Of a DNA stretch of 64,000 nucleotides, positions 18,815-28,078 are shown piece by piece. Position 1 is the stretch's first letter. Every line of letters starts with the position of its first letter. The notes beneath the pieces are model-generated. The model worked only from the letters and a program-made list of their open reading frames with translations, did no database searches and was not told the DNA's origin. The DNA comes from Bacteroidota bacterium (GTDB taxonomy: Bacteria; Bacteroidota; Bacteroidia; Chitinophagales; Chitinophagaceae): contig JAEWHC010000001.1 of the NCBI GenBank assembly GCA_023387985.1, positions 62,001-126,000 of the forward strand, read 5' to 3'. A program made the position numbers and the translations under genes.

Positions 18815-20140
18815 ATGAACGAGAAACTGGCTCAGATTGATTTTACCTTACCATACAAAGTAAAAGACATTTCACTTGCGGAATGGGGTAGAAAAGAAAT
18901 ACGCCTGGCCGAAGCCGAAATGCCCGGTTTGATGTCTTTGCGTGAAGAGTTTGGCGATAGCAAACCATTAAAGGGTGCCCGTATTGCCGGTTGCCTCCAC
19001 ATGACGGTTCAAACTGCCGTACTGATTGAAACCCTGCTTGAACTTGGCGCTGAAGTAAAGTGGAGTTCCTGCAATATTTTCTCTACCCAGGATCACGCCG
19101 CCGCTGCAATTGCCGCTGAAGGCATTGGGGTATTTGCATGGAAAGGTCAAACCCAGGAAGAAGCAGACTGGTGCATTGAGCAGACCTTGTTTTTCGGATC
19201 ACCTGATCGCCCGTTAAACATGATACTCGATGATGGCGGTGATCTGACCAATATGGTTTTGGATCAGTATCCTGAATTGATCGCCGGTTTGAAAGGGATA
19301 AGCGAAGAAACGACCACCGGGGTACATCGTTTGTATGAACGCATGGCTAAGGGTACCCTTCCCGTTCCGGCTATTAATGTAAATGATAGCGTGACCAAGA
19401 GCAAATTCGATAACAAATACGGCTGCCGCGAAAGCCTGGTGGATGCCATTCGTCGTGCAACCGACCTGATGCTTGCAGGCAAAGTAGCTGTGGTAGGTGG
19501 ATATGGAGATGTTGGTAAAGGTTCTGCTGAATCGTTACGCAATGCAGGATGCCGGGTTATGGTAACTGAAATTGATCCCATTTGCGCCCTGCAGGCGGTA
19601 ATGGACGGATACGAAGTAAAGCGGATGGCCGATGCGGTGAAAGAAGCAGATATCATTGTAACAGCAAGCGGTTGCCGCGACCTGATCACCGAAGAGCATT
19701 TCCGGACAATGAAAGACAAAGCCGTGGTTTGCAATATCGGGCATTTTGATATTGAAATTGATATGGCCTGGTTGAACAAAAATTACGGACATACCAAGGA
19801 TACCATTAAACCGCAGGTTGATCTTTACAATATCGAAGGCAAAGAAATCATCATTTTGGCTGAAGGCCGGCTGGTAAACCTCGGCTGCGCAACCGGCCAT
19901 CCATCCTTTGTAATGAGCAATTCATTTACCAACCAGGTGCTCGCACAACTCGAGCTTTGGCATAATCACGACAAATACGACAACATCGTTTTTGTTTTGC
20001 CTAAACATCTCGACGAAAAAGTTGCAAGCCTACACCTGGCAAAAGTTGGTGCACAGCTTGATGTATTGTCGCCCGAACAGGCAGATTATCTCGGTATTAC
20101 CCCCGGGGGACCCTTTAAATCAGAGCATTACAGATATTGA
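18815..20140 (+). CDS. ahcY: Adenosylhomocysteinase
   Basis: The 441-aa enzyme hydrolyses S-adenosylhomocysteine to adenosine and homocysteine, recycling the product of SAM-dependent methylation. CLHMTVQTAVLIETL, SSCNIFSTQDHAAAAIA and DDGGDLT form the substrate site. VVGGYGDVGKGSAESL near residue 230 is the NAD-binding loop, and the C-terminal SEHYRY contributes to NAD binding in the tetramer. The start was set at the ATG at 18815 (MNEKLAQIDF), because the upstream in-frame codons lie in the promoter region. It is a single-gene unit between two terminators. Confidence 0.97.
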   Translation: MNEKLAQIDFTLPYKVKDISLAEWGRKEIRLAEAEMPGLMSLREEFGDSKPLKGARIAGCLHMTVQTAVLIETLLELGAEVKWSSCNIFSTQDHAAAAIAAEGIGVFAWKGQTQEEADWCIEQTLFFGSPDRPLNMILDDGGDLTNMVLDQYPELIAGLKGISEETTTGVHRLYERMAKGTLPVPAINVNDSVTKSKFDNKYGCRESLVDAIRRATDLMLAGKVAVVGGYGDVGKGSAESLRNAGCRVMVTEIDPICALQAVMDGYEVKRMADAVKEADIIVTASGCRDLITEEHFRTMKDKAVVCNIGHFDIEIDMAWLNKNYGHTKDTIKPQVDLYNIEGKEIIILAEGRLVNLGCATGHPSFVMSNSFTNQVLAQLELWHNHDKYDNIVFVLPKHLDEKVASLHLAKVGAQLDVLSPEQADYLGITPGGPFKSEHYRY

Positions 20141-20169
20141 TCCGGTGATCCGGTCAACCAAATATTAGA

Positions 20170-20192
20170 AGCCCGCCGTTCGCGGGCTTTTT
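20170..20192 (+). terminator. Rho-independent terminator after ahcY
   Basis: AGCCCGC (20170-20176) pairs with GCGGGCT (20182-20188) over a 5-nt loop and runs into a T tract. This is a GC-rich, textbook hairpin 30 bp after the ahcY stop. Confidence 0.85.
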
Positions 20193-20264
20193 ACATGAAA
20201 AGGCAACACGTTTCGATGACGGCACTGAGTATCTTAATAAATTTCTGATGAAGCGGGCCATAAA

Positions 20265-20289
20265 AAAAGGCAGATTTTTTCTGCCTTTT
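20265..20289 (-). terminator. Terminator after smc
   Basis: AAAAGGCAG (20265-20273) pairs with CTGCCTTTT (20281-20289) with a 7-nt loop. Its A/T flanks make it work in either direction. It lies about 50 bp after the smc stop on the minus strand. Confidence 0.7.
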
Positions 20290-20341
20290 CAGTTTTTTCT
20301 TGAAGACCCTGGTGTTTATCGCATATTTAATTTGATAAATT

Positions 20342-23300
20342 TTAGTTGAGGCTGCGGAAATCCACCGGCACCAGTTTACTTACTCCGGCCTCCTGCATGG
20401 TAACCCCATAGATTACGTCCACTGTACCCATGGTTTGTTTATTATGGGTAACTACAATAAACTGGCTTTTTTCACTGAATTTCCGGATCATCTGGGTAAA
20501 TTTCCCAACATTTACATCATCAAGCGGTGCATCCACCTCATCCAGGATACAAAATGGGGCCGGTTTTATCAGGTAAATGGCGAATAGCAAAGCCGTGGCC
20601 GTTAATGTCTTCTCTCCACCACTCAACTGGGTAATGCTGGAAGGCCGTTTGCCTTTTGGCTTGGCTACAATGTCAATTCCGGTTTCGGCAAGGTTATCCG
20701 GATTTTCAAGGATCAGGTCAGCCGTATCATCCTCCGTAAATAATGCCTGGAATACCTCCCGGAAATTTTCCCTGACTTTATTGAATGTTTCCAAAAACTG
20801 CTGGTTGGCCGTGGCCTCCACTTCCTGTATGGTCCGCATTAACCCTTCTTTCGCGTTCACCAGGTCTGTTTTTTGTTCCAGGATAAATTCATAACGCTTG
20901 CGCATTTCCTCAAAAGCCTCAATGGCTGTAGGGTTTACTTCGCCAAGGTTCTCCAGGCGTTTCTTCATGCGGTCAACAGCCAGTTGCAATTCTTCTTTTG
21001 GCACTTCATTTTCCCGCTCTTCATCCATTAGGCTTTCGATCTGAATATTGAATTCCACATCCAGACGCTCTTTCATGCCAGCAAGCTGCAGCTTAAGCAG
21101 GTTTAATTTGTCCTTAATGGCATTCAGCACGGTGTCAAGGTTTTCTTTCGCCTTATGTTTATGCCGGAGTTCACTTTCACGGTTTTGAAGCAGGTTGCGG
21201 TGATTGTAATAATCCCGGTCGGCCGCGTTCAGTTGTTTTTCTTCCTCCTCTTTTAACTTTAAAAATTCAACGAGCTTTTCTTGGAAGCCGGCAAGCTGAA
21301 TTTTATTGTCTTCAATTAAGGAGTTTGTTGTATCCAGTTGGGCAATGCTTTCTCTGATTTGCAAATCAAGAGTATGCAGCTGTTGTTTTTTATATTCCAG
21401 TTCCTGCCTCAGGCTGTTTACCTTGTTTTGCTGACGTGTGGCTTCAAGATTGGCCTGGTTGAAACCTGCCGATGCTTCCTGGTAAGAAGCCTCCGAAAGC
21501 TGGTAGTATTCCTGGCGGGTCTGGAGGCCGGCTTCGATATGTTGAAGTTCGTGGGTGACCGTTGCCAGATCTTCACGAATCAACGCCAGGCCTGCACTCG
21601 TTTCCTTTAACTGGATTTCCTGATTTTCCAGTTTTGCCAGCCCGGTTTCCTGGCTCTTCAGCAGGTTTTCTCTTTTGTTGCTGGCTGCAAATAATGCATT
21701 GGTCAACTGCATAATCTCCTGTTCCGTTTGCCGGATAGCCGCTTCTTTCAATTGCTCATTGAAACCAATCACTTCGGCATGTTTGCGGCTGATCTGTTGT
21801 TTGAGGTGATCAATTCGCCCTTCGATTTTTTGAATATCCTTTTGAAGTTTTTCCAGGTTTTTTGCCCTCCCTATTTTTTTCCCTTCGAAAAGACCAACAC
21901 TTCCCCCACTCAGAAAATATTTGCCTTTTACATAGCGGCCCGATTTTTCGAGAATGATATGGTGGGTGGAATTTTGCAGGGCTTCATCATTTTCCGCAAT
22001 AAAAACATTGCCCAGTAAATGGTGGGCCAGGTTGCGGTAACGTGTATCCACTTCAATTACTTCCATGGCCGGGATGGTACCGGGCAAAAACAACCCGTGA
22101 GCGGTTCGCTCTTTTCGGATATCCCCTTCCACAAAGGCATTGATCTCGTTCAGTAAAAAGAAATTGGCCTTGCCTTTTTGGTTGGCTTCCAGCAAATGAA
22201 CGGCCTGCATTCCCTCTTCCAGGTCGCTCACCACAAAATAATTCAGGTAGGGTTCCAGTACATTTTCAACTGCTGCACGATATTGCTCATTTACATAAAT
22301 GATGTCACTCAAAATGGGGACTTCATGGTTCCAGTTCGGGTTTTTATGAAGGTACTTTACCGAATCAGGATACCCCTCCATATTCTCAATCAGGCTTTTC
22401 AGCAAGTCATGTTCGTTACGCGTTTTGTCGTAAAGCCGGTTTTCTTCAATCAGTTTGCTTCGTAGATCCTCAAGTTTGCCCTGCCCACTCAGTATTTGTT
22501 CTTTTGTACGCTCATGCTGTTGCTTCAGATCCTCGAGAAAGAGCTCTTTGTCCTTTTTATCCTGTTCCCGTTTTTCTATTGTGAGTGCCACATCAGCCAG
22601 TTCGGTTTTGCGCTGGCTTTCCTCTTCAATCAACATAGCGATGGACCGCTGCAGGTTGGCTATTCCGGTATCGGAAACGGCCATCTTTTTTTCGGCCTCA
22701 AACTGACGGCGCTGCGATTCCTGCTGGGTTATGCGATATTCATTAAGTTCCTGCCTTTTTTCATCTACCTCTTCGCGTTTTTCCTGTAGCGCCAGTTGCA
22801 GTTGCTGCGCAATTTTTTGCTGATCTTGAAGTTTCAATTCTTCTTCAACCAGGTAATCGCTTGTGGTTTCCACGCCTTTCTGCAATTGGGCCACCTCCCC
22901 TTCACTTTTCGTGAGAAACTCATCAAGGCCTGTTTTCTTTTCAGCCAGGAATGTGGATTGCTGCTGGGCAAGATTCCGGCCGTGCTCCTGCTGCCGAACA
23001 TTCTCTACAAGCTGGTTAAATTGCTGTTGCCGTTGCTGCAGTAATTTTTCCTCTTCAATAAATCTCAGCCTCTCTTCTTCCACTGACGCCTCTTCGGTTG
23101 TTATTTCTGTTTCGATTTTCAGCTTTGCATCGCTTTCCACGTCAATTTGCCCGTTGAGCTCACGGTATTCCACATTAAAACCCTGGAGAGCCGCTTTGGC
23201 CAGCTCAATACTGACTTTGCGGTATTCTTTTTTAATCTCGTAATACTTCTCGGCTTTTTTTGCCTGATTTTCGAGGGTTTTCAGCTGGTTATTGATCTCG

Positions 23301-23887
23301 AAGAGCAGATCCTCGATGCGGTTGAGGTCGAGTTCAGTAGCATCAAGCTTCAGTTTAGCTTCCCGCTTCCGGGTTTTATAAATGGAAATGCCCGCAGCTT
23401 GTTCCAGCATTTTGCGGCGGCTTTGGTCTTTATCCCGAATAATTTCATCAACCATGCCAAGCTCAATAATGGCGTAACTGTCGGTGGAGATGCCTGTATC
23501 CAAAAAAAGGCGCTGAATATCCTTCAGCCTGCATTGAACATCATTTAGCCGGTATTCGGAATCGCCGTTTTTGTAATAACGCCGCGTAACTGTAACAGTG
23601 CTGAATTCGGTTGGCAGCAGGTTCCGGGTATTTTCAAAGGTAAGGCTCACTTCTGCAAGGCCGCTGGCACTCCGGTTTTTGCTTCCGTTGAAAACCAGGC
23701 TTTCCAGGTTCTCACTGCGTAGCGCACTGATCTTTTGCTCCCCAATTACCCAACGGATACTGTCCACAATATTGCTCTTGCCACAACCGTTCGGCCCAAT
23801 GATCCCGGTAACTCCTTCATCAAAATGAACAATGGTTTTATCGGCAAAACTTTTAAACCCTTTTATTTCCAAACTTTTTAATCGCAC
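20342..23887 (-). CDS. smc: Chromosome segregation protein SMC
   Basis: The 1181-aa ATPase forms the V-shaped condensin dimer that compacts and segregates the chromosome. The N-terminal head carries Walker A IIGPNGCGKSNIVDSIRWV near residue 30. Long coiled coils (about residues 165-495 and 670-1010) flank a hinge (about 510-660). The C-terminal head carries the ABC signature ITQLSGGEKTLTATAL and Walker B FCILDEVDAPLDDVNV. The start is a GTG at 23887 (MRLKSLEIKGFKSFAD); nothing upstream fits better. Length is typical. It appears monocistronic, with a promoter box upstream and a hairpin downstream. Confidence 0.97.
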   Translation of the reverse strand: MRLKSLEIKGFKSFADKTIVHFDEGVTGIIGPNGCGKSNIVDSIRWVIGEQKISALRSENLESLVFNGSKNRSASGLAEVSLTFENTRNLLPTEFSTVTVTRRYYKNGDSEYRLNDVQCRLKDIQRLFLDTGISTDSYAIIELGMVDEIIRDKDQSRRKMLEQAAGISIYKTRKREAKLKLDATELDLNRIEDLLFEINNQLKTLENQAKKAEKYYEIKKEYRKVSIELAKAALQGFNVEYRELNGQIDVESDAKLKIETEITTEEASVEEERLRFIEEEKLLQQRQQQFNQLVENVRQQEHGRNLAQQQSTFLAEKKTGLDEFLTKSEGEVAQLQKGVETTSDYLVEEELKLQDQQKIAQQLQLALQEKREEVDEKRQELNEYRITQQESQRRQFEAEKKMAVSDTGIANLQRSIAMLIEEESQRKTELADVALTIEKREQDKKDKELFLEDLKQQHERTKEQILSGQGKLEDLRSKLIEENRLYDKTRNEHDLLKSLIENMEGYPDSVKYLHKNPNWNHEVPILSDIIYVNEQYRAAVENVLEPYLNYFVVSDLEEGMQAVHLLEANQKGKANFFLLNEINAFVEGDIRKERTAHGLFLPGTIPAMEVIEVDTRYRNLAHHLLGNVFIAENDEALQNSTHHIILEKSGRYVKGKYFLSGGSVGLFEGKKIGRAKNLEKLQKDIQKIEGRIDHLKQQISRKHAEVIGFNEQLKEAAIRQTEQEIMQLTNALFAASNKRENLLKSQETGLAKLENQEIQLKETSAGLALIREDLATVTHELQHIEAGLQTRQEYYQLSEASYQEASAGFNQANLEATRQQNKVNSLRQELEYKKQQLHTLDLQIRESIAQLDTTNSLIEDNKIQLAGFQEKLVEFLKLKEEEEKQLNAADRDYYNHRNLLQNRESELRHKHKAKENLDTVLNAIKDKLNLLKLQLAGMKERLDVEFNIQIESLMDEERENEVPKEELQLAVDRMKKRLENLGEVNPTAIEAFEEMRKRYEFILEQKTDLVNAKEGLMRTIQEVEATANQQFLETFNKVRENFREVFQALFTEDDTADLILENPDNLAETGIDIVAKPKGKRPSSITQLSGGEKTLTATALLFAIYLIKPAPFCILDEVDAPLDDVNVGKFTQMIRKFSEKSQFIVVTHNKQTMGTVDVIYGVTMQEAGVSKLVPVDFRSLN

Positions 23888-23934
23888 TTCAAATTCTCGT
23901 TTTTATTTGTATCGCCCGATAAAGGACAAGGGGA

Positions 23935-23942
23935 CAAAAATA
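23935..23942 (-). promoter_or_regulatory. Putative -7 promoter box of smc
   Basis: On the minus strand this reads TATTTTTG, an exact TAnnTTTG match, about 47 bp before the GTG start of smc. No convincing -33 element is visible. Confidence 0.4.
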
Positions 23943-24115
23943 CCATTTACCACCAAAATAGCTTTTTGTAAGATTCCGGGCAAATTCTTAATTATACACC
24001 AATTCCTCACATGCCTCATTGCGCTATAGCTTGCATAAACACCCTCCCTTTGCTGGCTGCATTTTACTTCATGCATCTTCAAAAAGCATGTAAATTCGCA
24101 AAAAACAGGGAAAGA

Positions 24116-24610
24116 ATGGCAGAAGATTTAGTGATTATCGAAGGAACAAAAGATGAACAATATACAGGAGTTTCAAGACAAATCGAGGCCCTGATGACCG
24201 ACAGAGCGGATTGGGTGGCCAACTTAGGAAACTTTTGCGCAGCGCTGAAAGAGCAGTTTGGTTGGTTATGGGTGGGATTTTACCTAGCGAAAAATGAAAA
24301 TGAGCTAATCCTCGGTCCTTTCCAGGGTCCTGTAGCCTGTACATTCATCAGGAAAGGAAAAGGCGTATGTGGAACAACCTGGGCTACCGAAAAAACAACA
24401 GTTGTGCCCGATGTTGACCAGTTTCCCGGCCATATAGCCTGCAGCAGCCTGAGCAAGAGTGAAATTGTGGTGCCTTTTTGGAAAGACGGTACAGTGATTG
24501 GTGTACTGGATATTGACAGTGCAGCATACAACAGTTTTGATGACACGGATGCACAATGGCTGGAAAAAATGGTTGATTCCATCCCCCGGCCTGATTATTT
24601 TTTCAACTGA
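24116..24610 (+). CDS. msrC: Free methionine-(R)-sulfoxide reductase, GAF-domain type
   Basis: The 164-aa single-GAF protein reduces free methionine-(R)-sulfoxide. Three cysteines sit at residues 75 (VACTFIRKG), 85 (GVCGTTWATEK) and 109 (IACSSLSKSEIVVP). The spacing of 10 and 24 residues is the same as Cys84/94/118 of the E. coli enzyme, so the catalytic set is complete. The frame is open 35 codons further upstream, but the ATG at 24116 (MAEDLVIIEGTKDEQ) matches the family N-terminus, and a TAAATTCG promoter-like box (24091-24098) lies between. It is followed within 7 bp by the DUF2452 gene. Confidence 0.92.
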   Translation: MAEDLVIIEGTKDEQYTGVSRQIEALMTDRADWVANLGNFCAALKEQFGWLWVGFYLAKNENELILGPFQGPVACTFIRKGKGVCGTTWATEKTTVVPDVDQFPGHIACSSLSKSEIVVPFWKDGTVIGVLDIDSAAYNSFDDTDAQWLEKMVDSIPRPDYFFN

Positions 24611-24617
24611 TGAAACA

Positions 24618-25415
24618 ATGGTGGAAGCCTATAATTTCCTGGCAAGCTGGCAGCTGGTACCCGAAAAATCAATTTTTCCGGAAGGCAGATATAAGAAAAG
24701 CGGGCAAATAAAATTCGATTCACCAGCCGGTACGCATGTACTGCATATCGAGAACAGTTGGGTGGATATGGAAAACCAGGCTTATTATTCTGCATTGGAA
24801 ATTACAGTGGATGGAGAGTGGCATACGCATAACCTTTCCGGTGAAACCAGAAAGTCAAAGGCCAGCTTTGAAGGCAGCCATTCAATGGAAATAGAAATAA
24901 AGCACAGAGAGGGCAATGTTACGCATATCCGTTTTGAGATTCTTCCTAACGGCAGGCTTCGCGTAACTGAAAATCATGCTGAACCGGGACCTGGCCTGCC
25001 GCCGGAAGTAACCGAATACCAGAAGCAACTGAATGTTCTTCCTTATGCTTCAAGTCTGGGCAGTGTCGCCATTCGGCCCACAGAGCAGGGTTTAATTCGA
25101 CATAAGGCTTTACAGGCCATGGAAGAGCAAACCAATATGCAGTTGAACCAGATTCGCGAACAAATTGAATTGCTTGCGCGCCAGGCACAGGAATTGCGTA
25201 AGCGCAGGGACATTTCGCTGATCATTTACGAATCTTCCATAAATTTTCAACCGGTGATTGGACAGACTTATTTTCTTTATGAAAAAAAAGACGGCAGTCA
25301 TGTACTTTCACTTATTTCTGAAAGGGAATGGGGCGGATCGATGCCTTACAAAAGAAAAATTGCGTCAGTAAAATTGCTTGCAGACCATACCTGGCAGGAA
25401 ATTCAGGATAATTAG
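24618..25415 (+). CDS. DUF2452-type protein
   Basis: The 265-aa protein begins at the ATG at 24618 (MVEAYNFLASWQLVPEKSIF), 7 bp after the reductase stop. The C-terminal half (about residues 135-262) has the DUF2452 pattern: LPYASSLGSVAIRPTEQG, a helical stretch EEQTNMQLNQIREQIELLAR, then YFLYEKKDGSHVLSLIS and a final VKLLADHTWQEI. The N-terminal half (about 1-125) is beta-rich and unfamiliar. No function is known for DUF2452. The frame also continues upstream inside the reductase gene, but that part is a shadow of the GAF coding sequence. Confidence 0.8.
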   Translation: MVEAYNFLASWQLVPEKSIFPEGRYKKSGQIKFDSPAGTHVLHIENSWVDMENQAYYSALEITVDGEWHTHNLSGETRKSKASFEGSHSMEIEIKHREGNVTHIRFEILPNGRLRVTENHAEPGPGLPPEVTEYQKQLNVLPYASSLGSVAIRPTEQGLIRHKALQAMEEQTNMQLNQIREQIELLARQAQELRKRRDISLIIYESSINFQPVIGQTYFLYEKKDGSHVLSLISEREWGGSMPYKRKIASVKLLADHTWQEIQDN

Positions 25416-25429
25416 GAAAACTATTGACT

Positions 25430-26533
25430 ATGGAACCTCAGCCTGTTAAAACCGCGATTGTTGCTTTTGGAAAATCGGCAAAGATCTTTCATGCCCCTTT
25501 TTTACAAACCAATCCAAAATTTGAAGTTGTGGCAACCGTAGAAAGAAACCGGAATGAAGGCGAAACCTGGTTTCCCGGGATTGTTACTTACCGTTCTATG
25601 GAGGAAATGCTGGATAATAAGGCTATAGAACTGGTGGTTATCACAACGCCGAACGATACCCATTTTTCCTATTCAAAAATGGCATTGCAAAATGAAAAAT
25701 ACGCGGTTGTGGAAAAGCCTTTTACCATTACGCCTGGTGAAGCCATGGAGCTGGTGGAACTGAGCAAGACTTCTCAAAAATTTGCCAGCGTTTATCACAA
25801 CCGACGCTATGTTTCTGATTTCCGAAGCATTGTCGAAATTGTGCGGGAAGACCTGTTGGGCGATATCCATGAATATGAATGCCATTTTGACCGATACCGG
25901 CCTGCTCTTGTTGAAGGAGCCTGGCGCGAAAAAAACCTGCCCGGAAGTGGCATTACCTACGATCTCGGTTCTCACCTGATCGATCAGACCCTTTGCCTAT
26001 TTGGATTTCCTGCCAGCGTAACAGCCACCATAAAAACCCAGCGTCCTGGTTTAGAAACCGATGATTATTTTGATATCCGTTTCGATTATGCCAATGGAAT
26101 GCGTTCCATTCTGAAAAGTGGAATGCTTGTACGCGAAATGGGTTACCGGTACCAGATCCATGGCACCAAAGGCAGTTTTTTGAAGAGCGGTGATGACCCG
26201 CAGGAGGAAAAACTAAAAGCCGGGGCGTTGCCGGATACACCGGCCTGGGGCTTTGAACCGGAGGGTATGGAAGGATTGATTCATACAGAGATCCATGGCG
26301 AAGCCGTGCGCCAAAAGCGGAAAAGCTATGCGGGCAATTATGGAGATTACTACCGGAATATTTACCAGAGCATCCGGCACCATGCACCGTTAAAGGAAAA
26401 GCCTGAACATGGCTATAATGTGGTCAAGCTCATTGAACTTGCTTTTGAAAGCAGCCGCCTGCAGAAGACAATACCCGTAGCGGGATTGATGGAGACAGAC
26501 TACCCTTTTGAAAATTTACCCTGGAACCGCTAA
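25430..26533 (+). CDS. Gfo/Idh/MocA-family oxidoreductase
   Basis: The 367-aa protein is an NAD(P)-dependent sugar- or cyclitol-type dehydrogenase. The N-terminal Rossmann unit is TAIVAFGKSAKIFHAPFLQT (residues about 9-28). AVVEKPFTITPGEAMELVEL supplies the conserved Glu-Lys-Pro, and GITYDLGSHLIDQTLCLFG the C-terminal catalytic Asp-x-x-x-His region. The ATG at 25430 is preferred over a TTG two codons upstream. It follows DUF2452 by 14 bp. Its stop codon directly abuts the stop codon of the convergent ATPase gene with no bases between. The substrate is unknown. Confidence 0.9.
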   Translation: MEPQPVKTAIVAFGKSAKIFHAPFLQTNPKFEVVATVERNRNEGETWFPGIVTYRSMEEMLDNKAIELVVITTPNDTHFSYSKMALQNEKYAVVEKPFTITPGEAMELVELSKTSQKFASVYHNRRYVSDFRSIVEIVREDLLGDIHEYECHFDRYRPALVEGAWREKNLPGSGITYDLGSHLIDQTLCLFGFPASVTATIKTQRPGLETDDYFDIRFDYANGMRSILKSGMLVREMGYRYQIHGTKGSFLKSGDDPQEEKLKAGALPDTPAWGFEPEGMEGLIHTEIHGEAVRQKRKSYAGNYGDYYRNIYQSIRHHAPLKEKPEHGYNVVKLIELAFESSRLQKTIPVAGLMETDYPFENLPWNR

Positions 26534-28060
26534 TCAGAATTCATCTTCGCCAATTGAATCATCAGCGCTGAATAAATTCATCATGCTGGCCATAAGGTCC
26601 TTGAATTCGAGGCGGCCATCAAGCGTTGTTTTGCTGATCATGGAATATGCCGACAAGCCGTGCAAAATAAATTCCATCATAAGGGACGTTTCCTTTTCAC
26701 CCAGTTTAGGATAATGTTTTTTAGCAAGGGCATGCAGTCCGTCCACCTGGTATAGGGCGTTTATTTTCTCAGCATCGGTGCTGTCGATCATCAACTGCAG
26801 TTTATGACCAGCATCAAACCAGGAAATAATGCTTTTGTAAGGATTATCCGTTTTTTGTTCTACAGTTTTTTTGCCTGTGGCCGACCGCTTTTTTACCAGT
26901 TCGGGATCAGGGAAATGTTCGGCAAAAACTTTGCGGATGGATTTTTCGATCAGGTTAATCGCTACCTGGTATGGACCTTCCTGTTCACCTTCGTAAAGCA
27001 GTTCAATTTTTCCCGTAATTCCGGGAATAATTCCAGCAAGATCACTTAACCACACATGGGTATTAACCTCGCCGTTTTTAATCAGCCGTCTTTCTGCAGT
27101 TGCCACGGCATTCTCAAGAGCTGAAATGCTCAGGCGTGCGGACACACCACTCTTTTTGTCCACCCATTCGCTGCCCCTGGCTTCAAAGGCAATCTGTTCA
27201 ATAATGCGGTGAATGAATTCATGGACATTTACCCGTTCCTGCTGTTCTTTCAATAAGGCCGCTTCCTGCCGCGTAATTTCAAGTGCATGATCCACATCTT
27301 TCGGATAATGGGTAAGGATCTGGCTTTCTATACGGTCTTTGAGTGGCGTCACAATTGATCCGCGGTTGGTATAGTCTTCAGGATTTGCGGTAAATACAAA
27401 CAGGATATCAAGCGGCATACGCAACTTGAAACCCCTGATCTGAATATCGCCTTCCTGCAGAATATTGAATAAGGCAACCTGTATCCTCGCCTGCAGGTCG
27501 GGCAATTCGTTGATCACAAAAATACCGCGGTTGCTGCGCGAAATGATGCCATAATGCAATACCCTTTCATCTGCAAAACTGAGTTTGAGATTTGCCGCTT
27601 TAATGGGGTCAATATCCCCAATCAGGTCGGCTACACTCACATCGGGGGTAGCCAGTTTTTCACCATAACGAAGGCTGCGGTGCAACCATTCTACCGGCGT
27701 ATCATCCCCTTTTTCTCCAATGATATCCCGAGCGTATTTGCTGATGGGATGATAAGGATCGTCATTGATTTCGCTTCCCGCCACAACCGGAATGTATTCA
27801 TCCAGAAAATCAATCATTTGCCGGGCCATACGCGTTTTTGCCTGTCCGCGTAATCCCAGGAACAGGATATTGTGCCGGCTCAGTAAAGCCCTTTCGGTGT
27901 CAGGAATTACGGTGTCTTCGTAACCTACAATTCCGCTGAAAGAAGGTTCTCCTTTTTCCAAACGCAGGATCAGGTTTTCACGGATCTCCTGTTTAACAGA
28001 CCTGTTCCTGTATCCACTTTTCTTCAATTCGCCAAAAGTGGTAATATGTTGAATGTTCAT
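26534..28060 (-). CDS. Magnesium-chelatase-like AAA+ ATPase
   Basis: The 508-aa ATPase resembles the BchI/ChlI subunit: RHNILFLGLRGQAKTRMARQ is the P-loop region, GIFVINELPDLQARIQVALF the Walker B/helix region, and PLDILFVFTANPEDYTNRG sensor I. Two departures are visible. The P-loop reads GLRGQAKT with Ala instead of Gly before Lys, and Walker B reads VINEL with Asn instead of Asp. The C-terminal third (about 330-508) is helical. The gene starts 18 bp after the VWA gene, and the two presumably form an ATPase/VWA pair in one complex. No chelatase H subunit or tetrapyrrole gene is nearby, so a chelatase role is not supported. Confidence 0.87.
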   Translation of the reverse strand: MNIQHITTFGELKKSGYRNRSVKQEIRENLILRLEKGEPSFSGIVGYEDTVIPDTERALLSRHNILFLGLRGQAKTRMARQMIDFLDEYIPVVAGSEINDDPYHPISKYARDIIGEKGDDTPVEWLHRSLRYGEKLATPDVSVADLIGDIDPIKAANLKLSFADERVLHYGIISRSNRGIFVINELPDLQARIQVALFNILQEGDIQIRGFKLRMPLDILFVFTANPEDYTNRGSIVTPLKDRIESQILTHYPKDVDHALEITRQEAALLKEQQERVNVHEFIHRIIEQIAFEARGSEWVDKKSGVSARLSISALENAVATAERRLIKNGEVNTHVWLSDLAGIIPGITGKIELLYEGEQEGPYQVAINLIEKSIRKVFAEHFPDPELVKKRSATGKKTVEQKTDNPYKSIISWFDAGHKLQLMIDSTDAEKINALYQVDGLHALAKKHYPKLGEKETSLMMEFILHGLSAYSMISKTTLDGRLEFKDLMASMMNLFSADDSIGEDEF

Positions 28061-28078
28061 AATCTCTTTGGGGTTAAT

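Noticed and set aside
24498..24617. N-terminal extension of the DUF2452 protein into the reductase gene
   Set aside because: Those codons overlap the conserved GAF-domain frame; the ATG at 24618 follows the stop normally.
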